The position numbers were made by a program, and so were the translations under genes. From positions 1 to 19,829 of the forward strand of contig JAILCJ010000004.1 in assembly GCA_024680445.1 (NCBI GenBank): a stretch of 19,829 nucleotides of DNA. Reading direction: 5' to 3'. This document shows, one piece after another, positions 6,739 to 15,973 of this stretch; position 1 is the first letter of the stretch; each line of letters begins with the position of its first letter. Source of the stretch: Campylobacter sp. Lineage in GTDB: Bacteria; Campylobacterota; Campylobacteria; Campylobacterales; Campylobacteraceae. The notes beneath the pieces are model-generated. The model was not told where the DNA came from and ran no database searches. It was given only the letters and a program-made list of their open reading frames with translations.

Positions 6739-7968
6739 TTAAATTTGTAACCCCCATTCTAGTAATTTATCATGCCAGTAAGAGAAGGCATCTCTTTTTC
6801 CTTGTTCAAATCTAGCCCTATGATAACTCTCGTCGCTTGCTATAACCTTTCTAAATCTGTGATCAATACAAAGACTTAATATCTCCTCGGTAAAACCGAG
6901 CTTTTGTGTATAGTTCAGCTCACTCATTATTGTGCGAAAGCTACTTCGAAATCCGTGCATATCCATATGATTCGTATATCCTAGCCTTTTTAGTGCCATT
7001 CTCATTGAGTTATCGCTTATGGGCTTTGTTCTGCTAAGACCTTCAAATATATACCCTTTCTTATTAATAGAGCTTGGAAGAGTTTGTAAGAGCTTGATGG
7101 CTGTATCTGTAAGGGGTATTATAAATTTATCCCCCATTTTCATATCATCGCCAGATATACTCCACTCCTTCTTATCAAGGTTTATATCCTCCCATTTTGC
7201 CATCCTAGCATTGCTTGGACGAAGCGCGTAAAGCATAGTCCATTTCATGCATCCTATTATATTAATATCTCCCCAATACTCATTCATACTATATATAAGG
7301 GTCTTGAAATGCTCGATATCGACTATGGACTTTCTTGGAGTTGGAGCTACTTTTATAAAGTTCTTTTCAAAATTCTTCGATAATACTCTCGTAGGGTTAT
7401 TTTCAATATAGCCATTAATAACCGCAAAATCAAATACCTGATTTAATCTATTTAGCACCTTCTTTACTGTATCACTTTTTGGATTTGCCTTGGTTTGCAG
7501 ACTTTTTAACGCCCTTAGAAATAGCGGCGTGGCCACTCTTTGGTTGTTTATCTCATCAATACTAACATTTTTAATAATATTAAGTAGATTAAACTCAAAT
7601 CTTGATAATTCAGATGGTAAAGTCTTAAAATCTTGCGTAGCAAGCGCATCTTCTTTGTATATCTGCCATAACTCATGAAAGTTAGATAGTGTGCTTTTAT
7701 GTATCGTTTTGTTTTCAGAAAGATTTTGTAGTTTTGGTAAGGCATCGTGGATAGCTTCTGTTATACCATATATTCTTTCTTGCCATGCGCCTATTGTTTC
7801 TGTGGTGTAGTCACCTTTGCTATTTTTATAACGAAGCTTAAAAATTTTGCCTCCGCTTGCATAGTGATACAGTTTCAAGGCTTTTTGACCTTTGATTGTA
7901 TAACTAACCTTGCCTGTTAGTGGAGCTATAAGTGCCTTTATTTCCTTCTCTGTGCCTATGGTTGCCAT
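6739..7968 (-). CDS. P4-type tyrosine site-specific integrase
   Basis: This enzyme recombines the element into and out of the tRNA-Ser locus. It has 409 residues, the normal size of P4-like integrases. The first 85 residues fit the arm-site binding domain (K-L-R-Y-x-N-S-K-G strand near 44-52 and T-I-G-A-W near 58-62). A core-binding helical domain spans about 90-205 and the catalytic domain 215-405. Catalytic residues are visible: R250 (A-L-R-P-S-N-A-R), a Lys near 277, H338 and R341 in H-G-F-R, H370 in C-I-D-H, and the nucleophile Y382 (S-Y-H-R-A-R-F). No residue is missing, so it should be active. The start lies 16 bases from an 11-bp dyad, whose nearer arm overlaps a TACAAT -10 box, so it may be autoregulated. 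The nearest tRNA end, 200 bases upstream, is the obvious attachment site. Confidence 0.92.
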   Translation of the reverse strand: MATIGTEKEIKALIAPLTGKVSYTIKGQKALKLYHYASGGKIFKLRYKNSKGDYTTETIGAWQERIYGITEAIHDALPKLQNLSENKTIHKSTLSNFHELWQIYKEDALATQDFKTLPSELSRFEFNLLNIIKNVSIDEINNQRVATPLFLRALKSLQTKANPKSDTVKKVLNRLNQVFDFAVINGYIENNPTRVLSKNFEKNFIKVAPTPRKSIVDIEHFKTLIYSMNEYWGDINIIGCMKWTMLYALRPSNARMAKWEDINLDKKEWSISGDDMKMGDKFIIPLTDTAIKLLQTLPSSINKKGYIFEGLSRTKPISDNSMRMALKRLGYTNHMDMHGFRSSFRTIMSELNYTQKLGFTEEILSLCIDHRFRKVIASDESYHRARFEQGKRDAFSYWHDKLLEWGLQI

Positions 7969-7983
7969 TTTTCAATCTTTGAA

Positions 7984-8031
7984 TTGTATCACTTGATGAA
8001 ATTTTTGTTAGTAATACAAAAAGTGATACAA
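7984..8031. promoter_or_regulatory. 11-bp perfect inverted repeat upstream of the integrase (operator or arm sites)
   Basis: TTGTATCACTT at 7984-7994 and AAGTGATACAA at 8021-8031 are exact reverse complements with a 26-base spacer. On the minus strand the arm nearer the integrase contains TACAAT, a plausible -10 box for its promoter, with the ATG at 7968. A protein bound here would control integrase transcription. As the dyad also lies between integrase and attachment site, the arms could instead be integrase or excisionase arm-type sites. The site itself is certain. The role is inferred. Confidence 0.6.
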
Positions 8032-8164
8032 AATATTTTAGAAAATTATAGCAGATTAAAAATATTTTTCAAGGTCCATTGGAAAGACAATATGAAGCAA
8101 ATGCCGTATTTTAGGAACTATCTGGAAGTTTTTAGAAAAAAAAGAAAATTAAGGAAAAAGTTAG

Positions 8165-8255
8165 TGGCGGACAGAGAGGGATTTGAACCCTCGAGCCCCG
8201 ATTAAGAGCTGCACCCTTAGCAGGGGTGTGGTTTCAGCCACTCACCCATCTGTCC
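8165..8255 (-). tRNA. tRNA-Ser(GCU), probable attachment site
   Basis: The minus strand folds as a 91-base serine tRNA. The acceptor stem is GGACAGA with TCTGTCC, followed by discriminator G and an encoded CCA (8165-8167). The anticodon loop CTGCTAA gives anticodon GCU, reading AGC/AGU. The long variable arm expected for tRNA-Ser is present, and the T loop reads GGTTCAAATCC. The gene is intact, including CCA, so the element restores the full 3' end. The island lies directly beyond that 3' end, making the 3' half the likely att core. Confidence 0.95.
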
Positions 8256-8268
8256 AAAGTGAAGGGTA

Positions 8269-8274
8269 ATTTTA
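8269..8274 (-). promoter_or_regulatory. Extended -10 box of the tRNA-Ser gene
   Basis: Minus strand TTTGC-TAAAAT lies 13 bases before the mature tRNA 5' end, placing the start a few bases upstream of the tRNA. The same TTTGCTAAAATTA string precedes mqnD (14678-14683), which supports both. Confidence 0.5.
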
Positions 8275-8419
8275 GCAAAGTGTAACTAATTTTTGGCTTA
8301 AAATTTACCTTGATATTCGCAAAATAAGCTGTTTTATGGCGATTTTTTGTTTTTGCAAATTGCTTTTTGTTTTCATTTTCTTATGGCTTTGTAATTTTTA
8401 AAAATATTGCTTAGAATTT

Positions 8420-8443
8420 ATCAAATTTGATATCAAATTTGAT
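8420..8443. repeat. Two tandem copies of the palindrome ATCAAATTTGAT
   Basis: The 12-bp perfect palindrome ATCAAATTTGAT occurs twice head to tail with no spacer, between the tRNA and the cgpA-like gene. Single perfect copies recur at 13328, 14717 and 14779. The surrounding gap, 8256-8723, contains no gene. Confidence 0.6.
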
Positions 8444-8565
8444 TTAGAAAGTTTCAAAAAAAAGTTGATGTCTTGCTAAGTTGGCAGTGGTTTTTGTCTA
8501 TAAAATTTAAAGCCTATCAAATTTGGTAAAAAGTTGTGTGTTTTTATTAAATAACTTTACTTTTT

Positions 8566-8700
8566 CGGGGTAATAAGCCTTTTTTATAATTAGAAGTAAG
8601 TTTTTATAGGTAAATGACCTTTTTAGCTGTTTTTCGGACAATATCCCCTAAAAAAGCGGTCAGATACCCTTAAAATTTTTTAATTCGGTCAATATCTCCT
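8566..8700. repeat. Cluster of five degenerate GGW-N5-WCC dyads
   Basis: Short imperfect repeats line up just beyond the 3' end of the cgpA-like gene: GGTAATAAGCC (8569), GGTAAATGACC (8609, exactly 40 bases on), CGGACAATATCCCCT (8635), CGGTCAGATACCCT (8657) and CGGTCAATATCTCCT (8686). Each is a G-rich/C-rich half-site pair around an A/T centre, followed by T- or A-rich sequence. The third and fifth are closest (GG-W-CAATATC-Y-CCTA). They could be binding sites of an unknown protein or weak tandem transcript-end hairpins. I know of no described family. Confidence 0.45.
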
Positions 8701-8723
8701 ATAAATTAAGTAAAATCACAAAT

Positions 8724-9652
8724 TTAATCTAAAATTTTTAAAACATAACCGCTTGACGTTGTTTTTATGCTGTATTTGTGCTTAGAATTTAGTTTGATAG
8801 TGGCTCGGTACATATTTTTGTGTGATCCAAGCGTAACATTTTCAAACACGCCTTCACCAAGTTTTATAGTTTTGGTTTTAAAGGCTTGTCGTTTTGAGCT
8901 AAAGTCGATTACGATTTTGTTTTTTTCGTGAGCGAAATGTTTTAGCATTTTGCTATCTGTGATGATATTTAGGCTATTTTTGCTGGCGACAAAGCTTATA
9001 AAGGAGTTTTTATTTTTTGTTTTATCGACAGAATTTGAAATTTTATGTGCCGGTCTTGCTATATTTGTGCTTGAATTTTCTAAACCTTGATCAAGATCGC
9101 TTTTCTTTTGCGTTTTGCTTAATATAGTTTCGTTTTTATCGGCGATCGTTTTGTTTTTATGCTCTAAAATTACGCTTTTTTGTATCGTTTTTGTTTCTTT
9201 GCTAGTTTCGTTGTCTTCGCTTATATCTTTTAGTGCTTTTGTTTTTTTGATATCTTTGCTTTCTAGATTGCCTTCGTCAATGTCTTTTTCTTCTTGTTTT
9301 GTTATATCTATGGTTTGTTTTGGTATGGTTACTGAAACATCGAGTTTTTTGGCTATTTCTTGTTTAGGTAGAGGGGTTTGTTTTTGTAAAATGTATTCGT
9401 TTTGCCAATTAACAGATTTGTTTATGTGCATGACTTTTTCTTTTAGGCTTCCATCGCCAGCGCGGTATTTAAATGTTACATTTAGTAGTACGTTTATATC
9501 GCTTGGAAAATTGATATGCTCTTTATCAAATTCATCATATTTTTCTTTGATATTTGTGCTTATGATATTTGAATTTAAGTCAGATGATGGCTTAAACGGG
9601 TTTTCTCTGCCAAAAAGTAAGCAAGCTATACAGATACATAAACAAAGTTTTT

Positions 9653-9656
<4 letters not shown>
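8724..9656 (-). CDS. cgpA: AMIN-domain periplasmic protein, CgpA (Cj1670c)-like, candidate glycoprotein
   Basis: Residues 1-16 form a signal peptide (M-K-K, then a hydrophobic Cys-rich core ending L-L-F-G), so the protein is exported. Residues 17-100 hold a strand-rich segment, about 101-215 are a charged low-complexity linker, and about 225-310 form a strand-rich C-terminal domain (K-I-V-I-D-F at 247-252, Y-R-A-T-I-K-L near 283-289, G-Y-V-L-K-I-L at the end) that resembles AMIN domains, which bind the envelope. In C. jejuni the gene after eno and the small coiled-coil gene is cgpA (Cj1670c), a known N-glycoprotein. This order matches. Two bacterial sequons (D/E-x-N-x-S/T) lie in the linker: E-D-N-E-T at N149 and D-K-N-E-T at N175. 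It overlaps the FtsB-like gene by 4 bases. The function in the cell is unknown. Assignment rests on synteny and architecture. Confidence 0.65.
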
Positions 9657-12233
<2,577 letters not shown>

Positions 12234-12260
12234 TTTTTACCTTTGTTAAAAAATCCTAAG

Positions 12261-12266
12261 ATTGTA
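12261..12266 (-). promoter_or_regulatory. Candidate -10 box for recA
   Basis: TACAAT on the minus strand lies 27 bases before the recA ATG in the only real gap (57 bases) of the gene run, following a T-rich stretch. No -35 match is seen. Confidence 0.4.
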
Positions 12267-12290
12267 TCCAAAAATATCTTAAATTTTAGC

Positions 12291-12752
12291 CTATTCGCAA
12301 ATGATAATGCTCTCATCAATTTTGTTTGCAAGTTCGCTTAAATGTATGAGTTTTTCTTTTTGCAAAATTAAAAGTAAAAATTTTGAATCATCTATGGCAT
12401 AAAGAGCCATGCCAAGGGGAGGATTTATCAAATTTGCACATTTTAAGATAAATTCTTTTGATAAAATTTCATCTTTACAAGGCGGAATTTCTTTTAAATT
12501 TTCTGCATTGATAAGAGCCAAAAAATCGCCTTGTTTTATGCTTTTATCAAAACTTTTAAATTTGTTTTTGCTAGTTAGTAAAATTTCTTTTAAATTTTTA
12601 GCATTTACATCGCTTTTAAATTCGTTTTTAAACTCATTTAAAACTTCGTTTTTATCGTATTTTTTACCAAATTTGTGTTTAAGTCCAAGATAAATTAAAA
12701 TTCCTAGAAAAACTATAAAAATGCTAATAAATTCGTGTAAAATTTCTCTCAT
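12291..12752 (-). CDS. Hypothetical membrane-anchored protein (position of Cj1674)
   Basis: I do not recognise a family. The 153 residues start with one hydrophobic helix (about 7-24, I-S-I-F-I-V-F-L-G-I-L-I-Y-L-G), which would tether a cytoplasmic or periplasmic domain. A Lys/Asn-rich region at about 27-75 follows, then a small mixed domain ending in strand-like L-L-L-I-L and S-I-I-I-C-E. It overlaps the murB stop by 4 bases (ATGA). C. jejuni also has a small uncharacterised gene between recA and fliQ/murB, which may be the counterpart. No catalytic residues are evident. Confidence 0.6.
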   Translation of the reverse strand: MREILHEFISIFIVFLGILIYLGLKHKFGKKYDKNEVLNEFKNEFKSDVNAKNLKEILLTSKNKFKSFDKSIKQGDFLALINAENLKEIPPCKDEILSKEFILKCANLINPPLGMALYAIDDSKFLLLILQKEKLIHLSELANKIDESIIICE

Positions 12753-13519
12753 AGCACGACAACTTCGGTTTTTAGTTCGACACCAAATTTTTCAAAAACT
12801 TCTTTTTGGGCAAGTTTTATAAGAGAAATCGCATCATCAAAACTAGCATTATTAAAATTTATAAGAAAATTTGCGTGCTGTTCGCTAAATTTTGCCCCAC
12901 CTATCGCATAGTCTTTTAGCCCCGCATCTTCTATTAGTTTCCCGGCAAAGTTACCCTGTGGATTTACAAAACAGCTCCCAAAACTAGCACCTTTTGGCTG
13001 ATTTGCTCGTTTTTGAGTAAATTCATCTGCCCTTTCTTTGCTAAATCCTTTTGAAATTTGAAATCTCGCAGCAAAAATCGTTTCATAAATTTCGCTTTTT
13101 CTGTAAGTAAAATTTAGTTTTTCTTTATTTACCCAGCCACTTTTTAGCCTAACATCTATCAAAGAATCGCTTATGCTAAGTCCGCAAAGTCCAGCGTTCA
13201 TTTTTATAAGTCCGCCAAGAGTGCCGGGGATATTTTTTAAAAATTCAAAATTTGCAAGGTCGTTTTGCTTGGCAAAATTGTAAATTTTTGCACTTTTTGT
13301 TGCAGCGCCTATTTCAAGCACATCATTATCAAATTTGATATAGTCAAAATTTTTACCAAGCATAGCCATTTTTGGAGGATTTGGCGAGAGTAAGAGATTG
13401 TTCGCACCGCCTATAACGACGCCGTCAAAATCGCTATCAACGCTATCTATGATATAAACTTCAAATTCTCCGCCTATTTTAACAGAGCTAAATTTGGCAA
13501 AATTTATAGTTTTTGTCAT
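12749..13519 (-). CDS. murB: UDP-N-acetylenolpyruvoylglucosamine reductase
   Basis: FAD enzyme that reduces UDP-GlcNAc-enolpyruvate with NADPH to UDP-N-acetylmuramate, an early step of peptidoglycan synthesis. At 256 residues it is the short type typical of Campylobacter and Helicobacter. G-G-A-N-N-L-L-L (37-44) and I-P-G-T-L-G-G (97-103) bind FAD, F-T-Y-R-K-S (137-142) is in the substrate domain, S182 in G-S-C-F is the catalytic Ser, and the closing V-E-L-K-T-E-V (248-254) carries the catalytic Glu. The start overlaps the fliQ stop by 4 bases and the end overlaps the next gene by 4. A perfect ATCAAATTTGAT palindrome (13328-13339) lies within the gene. Confidence 0.95.
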   Translation of the reverse strand: MTKTINFAKFSSVKIGGEFEVYIIDSVDSDFDGVVIGGANNLLLSPNPPKMAMLGKNFDYIKFDNDVLEIGAATKSAKIYNFAKQNDLANFEFLKNIPGTLGGLIKMNAGLCGLSISDSLIDVRLKSGWVNKEKLNFTYRKSEIYETIFAARFQISKGFSKERADEFTQKRANQPKGASFGSCFVNPQGNFAGKLIEDAGLKDYAIGGAKFSEQHANFLINFNNASFDDAISLIKLAQKEVFEKFGVELKTEVVVL

Positions 13520-13782
13520 TGTATAAAACTCGGAATCATGTTTATAACCCTAGTTGTAAATTCTATCATCATCGACATCATCCACGGCATCAAAAATATA
13601 ATGACAACAACGACAACTATGATTTTTGGCACGAAACTAAGTGTGCTTTCGTTTATTTGCGTGGTAGCTTGAAAAATCGAAACTATAAGACCTGCGATGA
13701 GTCCGCCAAGAAGCATAGGCAAACTAAGATAGAGTGCGATCTTAAAAGTTTCTATACCGAGGGCGACGAGAGTACTTTGCAT
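13516..13782 (-). CDS. fliQ: Flagellar export-gate protein FliQ
   Basis: Small inner-membrane protein of the flagellar type III export gate, where several copies pack around the FliP/FliR core. It has 88 residues, normal for the family, with two hydrophobic helices (about 15-37 and 47-75) separated by the conserved polar turn F-Q-A-T-T-Q-I-N-E-S-T-L-S-F-V-P-K. Q38 and the N-terminal M-x-x-x-L-V-A-L-G-I-E are typical. The ATG shares one base with the mqnD stop (TGATG) and the stop overlaps murB. The linkage fliQ-murB is conserved in Campylobacter. Confidence 0.95.
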   Translation of the reverse strand: MQSTLVALGIETFKIALYLSLPMLLGGLIAGLIVSIFQATTQINESTLSFVPKIIVVVVVIIFLMPWMMSMMIEFTTRVINMIPSFIQ

Positions 13783-14654
13783 CAGCGATATCTCAACTCA
13801 TTATATTGACTTGGTATCAAGTAATCTCTGGACTTTATAAGTGCGTCATAAAATCCGTGTTTATAACCAAGAGAAAAAAGCACATCAAGTGCGTCTAATG
13901 CTTCATCGCTCATATTTACCGAGCCTTCGTTTGCGTATAAATTTAGGTAAGTTTTTAGTTTTTGGCTATCTACTCGAATCATATTTCTTTGAAGTAACAT
14001 TTTTGATAAAAATTCTTTGTGTAAGGTTGCGATTCTAACGGCATCGCTAAGGATTTTTTCGCACTCGATAGCGTCTGTTAATGGCAGACTTCGGCGAAGT
14101 GCCATGCCGCCAAGTGGTAGGGGTAAATTTTGGCTACCAATTTCACGCCAGATATCCCAAATTTCGCGTTGTATTTCAAGTTCTGGGCTAAAATCTAAAA
14201 TGCTTTCATGTATCAGCACTCCCGCATCGACTTCACCGCTTAAAACAGCATTTTCTATCTGTAAGAAATTTTTGTATGTAATTCTAGCTTCTGGATAAGC
14301 TATGCGAAATAGCAAGGCGTTGCTGGTATTTGCACCGCTTAGGGCAACTTTGAAGTTGCGTTTTAGTTTGACACCTTTTTTCTTGATGAGTTTTGGACCA
14401 TAACCATCGCCAAAGCTTACCGCCGTGCGAAGTAGGGCATAGTCATTTCTAATAAGCGGATAAAGTGCGAAACTAATCGCCGTGGCATCATAACTGCCTT
14501 TTAACGCTTCATCGTTTAGGGTTTGGATATCAAGGGCTATGTTTGTAAATCGTAAAAAATCTGAACTAAGCCAACCAAATTTGATGGCTTGATACATAAA
14601 AATATCGTCTGCATCGGGAGAGTGAGCGACATTTATAGTTTTGGTATTTTGCAA
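13782..14654 (-). CDS. mqnD: 1,4-dihydroxy-6-naphthoate synthase, futalosine menaquinone pathway
   Basis: MqnD cleaves cyclic dehypoxanthinylfutalosine to 1,4-dihydroxy-6-naphthoate in the futalosine route to menaquinone, the route campylobacters use. The 290 residues have a periplasmic-binding-protein-like fold. The N-terminal H-S-P-D-A-D-D-I-F-M (11-20) takes the place of the family's S-P-C-P-N-D-T-F-I-F. S-G-A-N-T-S-N-A-L-L (106-115) is a ligand loop. D-A-G-V-L-I-H-E-S (143-151) contains the presumed catalytic His149, followed by the L-P-L-P-L-G-G-M-A block. The start is TTG at 14654, supported by AAAAAGGAT 7-8 bases upstream. MqnA is the related alternative, but the IHES motif favours MqnD. 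A promoter lies at 14678-14683. Confidence 0.82.
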   Translation of the reverse strand: MQNTKTINVAHSPDADDIFMYQAIKFGWLSSDFLRFTNIALDIQTLNDEALKGSYDATAISFALYPLIRNDYALLRTAVSFGDGYGPKLIKKKGVKLKRNFKVALSGANTSNALLFRIAYPEARITYKNFLQIENAVLSGEVDAGVLIHESILDFSPELEIQREIWDIWREIGSQNLPLPLGGMALRRSLPLTDAIECEKILSDAVRIATLHKEFLSKMLLQRNMIRVDSQKLKTYLNLYANEGSVNMSDEALDALDVLFSLGYKHGFYDALIKSRDYLIPSQYNELRYR

Positions 14655-14677
14655 AATTTATCCTTTTTGTTTGGCTA

Positions 14678-14683
14678 ATTTTA
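14678..14683 (-). promoter_or_regulatory. Extended -10 box of the mqnD-fliQ-murB run
   Basis: Minus strand TTTGC-TAAAAT lies 23 bases upstream of the TTG start, preceded by a T-rich stretch. It is the same string as before the tRNA-Ser gene. Confidence 0.5.
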
Positions 14684-14716
14684 GCAAAAGATAAATAAAA
14701 ATTTTATTTTTGAAAG

Positions 14717-14790
14717 ATCAAATTTGATGAAAATTTGCTTTAAAAGGCTGGTTTTTGCAGATATTATCAAATTTAAATATCAAATTTGAT
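14717..14790. repeat. Palindrome-rich intergenic stretch (ATCAAATTTGAT)
   Basis: The 221-base gap between pncB and mqnD contains perfect ATCAAATTTGAT at 14717-14728 and 14779-14790. It also has partial copies near 14765, 14838 and across the pncB stop. No hairpin with a U-tract stands out, though the paired palindromes could form a cruciform or a weak transcript end for the upstream operon. Confidence 0.5.
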
Positions 14791-14875
14791 GTTTTTGGAT
14801 TCGCTTTTTAAAATTTGGCAAAACGTTTAGATATTAAATCAAATTTGCAAAATACAGCTTAAGAAATTTAAAATA

Positions 14876-15973
14876 TCAAATTTGGTCTAAAAGCACTTTT
14901 TCAAGGCGATTTGAGGCAATATTTTTTCGTCCAAATTTTGCTTCATCTTTGCCATTAAGCATAACTAGATCGCCGGTAAATCCGCAAGTCATGTTATTTA
15001 CAAAGCTAGTTCCAACGCCATAAATATCAACCGGTGTGCCATGTGCTTCAAAATCAGCGATTTTTTGGGCGTTAAAGCCAGAGCTGACTATGATTTTAAC
15101 CCAGTTAAATCCAGCCTTGTCTAAATTTTGGCGAAGTGCAAAGATAAGTTCTTTACAAACGCCGTGTGGGTCAAAGCCGCTGCAATCTTTATCGTTAAAA
15201 TATTTATCTATCAAATTTGCACTCGTATCTACACGCACCCCATTTAATCGTTCGCCAAGGGCGTTTGCAACCTTTAAAGCGTCAGTTATAACATCATTGT
15301 TATAATCAACCAGAGCCGTAACTTTGGCGTCTTTAAAGTAGTTTGAATACAAATTTGCAGCCTTTAGTATATCGCCACCGCACATTTGAACTAGGGCGTG
15401 AGGCATGGTGCCATTGCCCTTTCCACCCCACCAAAGTCCTTGTGCGTCCGTTGAGACAAGGTCTATGCCAGCCACTCTCGTTGCGTAGCCGTCTCCGATT
15501 TGAGTTGCGATATCATCTTGTCTATCAGCCATAGAAAAGACTGTTTTTTTGCCCGCTACTCGCAAAATTCTCATTACATTTGTAGCGACCGAACTTCGTC
15601 TAGCTAAAATCGCATCTATCGCACTTTCTAAAAAACCAAAATCACTATATGAACCACGAATTTTTAGCACCGGTTCGCCAGCAGATATGATATCGCCGTC
15701 ATTTAAGGCATAAATTTCAAGATTTTCAGGGTTACAAGCGAAACATTTAAGCAAAGCCAAAACTTCGTCTATACCGCAAAGCATAACATCGTCTTTTCTT
15801 TGAAACCATTGCATCATTATGTCTTTGCCAAGCTCGTTGGCTTGGGCGATTTGCCTAGTTTTTAGAAAATAATTTGCCGTAAAAAAGCCGTCTTTTATGC
15901 GTGTATCAAAGTTAAAGGTTTTGTTTGTTAGCCTTTTGATTTTTTTGGCTTGTTTTAACTCAAATTCTGTCAT
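14876..15973 (-). CDS. pncB: Nicotinate phosphoribosyltransferase
   Basis: Joins nicotinate and phosphoribosyl pyrophosphate to give nicotinate mononucleotide for NAD salvage in the cytoplasm. The 365 residues follow the compact bacterial/archaeal type. The N-terminal T-A-N-Y-F-L-K-T (32-39) corresponds to the T-D-x-Y-F-x-x-T motif. F-G-F-L-E-S-A-I-D-A-I-L-A-R-R-S-S-V-A-T (112-131) is the second conserved block. G-V-R-V-D-T-S-A-N-L (245-254), I-V-S-S-G-F-N (295-301) and Y-G-V-G-T-S-F-V-N-N (318-327) are the barrel strands that hold substrate and PRPP. The ATG at 15973 has AAAGGAT upstream and overlaps the RND gene end by 14 bases, so it is the last gene of the mla-RND operon. I see no functional link to lipid transport. 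Confidence 0.85.
   Translation of the reverse strand: MTEFELKQAKKIKRLTNKTFNFDTRIKDGFFTANYFLKTRQIAQANELGKDIMMQWFQRKDDVMLCGIDEVLALLKCFACNPENLEIYALNDGDIISAGEPVLKIRGSYSDFGFLESAIDAILARRSSVATNVMRILRVAGKKTVFSMADRQDDIATQIGDGYATRVAGIDLVSTDAQGLWWGGKGNGTMPHALVQMCGGDILKAANLYSNYFKDAKVTALVDYNNDVITDALKVANALGERLNGVRVDTSANLIDKYFNDKDCSGFDPHGVCKELIFALRQNLDKAGFNWVKIIVSSGFNAQKIADFEAHGTPVDIYGVGTSFVNNMTCGFTGDLVMLNGKDEAKFGRKNIASNRLEKVLLDQI

Larger units (their letters stand above)
1..8164. mobile_element. Integrative and mobilizable element inserted at tRNA-Ser (left end outside window)
   Basis: A run of minus-strand genes next to the 3' end of tRNA-Ser(GCU) contains a tyrosine integrase (6739-7968), two small excisionase-like helix-turn-helix genes (6426-5522), a MobV-type relaxase (5473-3893) and four cargo genes of unknown function. 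Integrase plus relaxase without conjugation-pore genes is the usual content of a mobilizable island that borrows another element's secretion system. The integrase start lies about 200 bases from the tRNA end, as expected for a tRNA-targeting integrase. I found no second copy of the tRNA 3' end in 1-8164, so the distal att site must be left of the window and the element is longer than 8.1 kb. The palindrome ATCAAATTTGAT, present five times in the core part, is absent here, which fits a foreign origin. The exact right boundary inside or beside the tRNA is inferred. Confidence 0.8.

Noticed and set aside
6563..6757. Minus-strand frame of 64 residues overlapping the integrase end
   Set aside because: Phe/Ile/Lys-rich translation of AT-rich DNA, no ribosome site, and it overlaps the integrase C-terminus.
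7984..8205. Plus-strand frame of 73 residues ending with R-E-G-F-E-P-S-S-P-D
   Set aside because: The tail is the antisense reading of tRNA-Ser, a well known false-gene pattern, and the start lies in the integrase control region without a ribosome site.
8566..8700. CRISPR-like repeat array
   Set aside because: Units are about 14 bases, imperfect, irregularly spaced and without unique spacers of constant length. No cas genes nearby.
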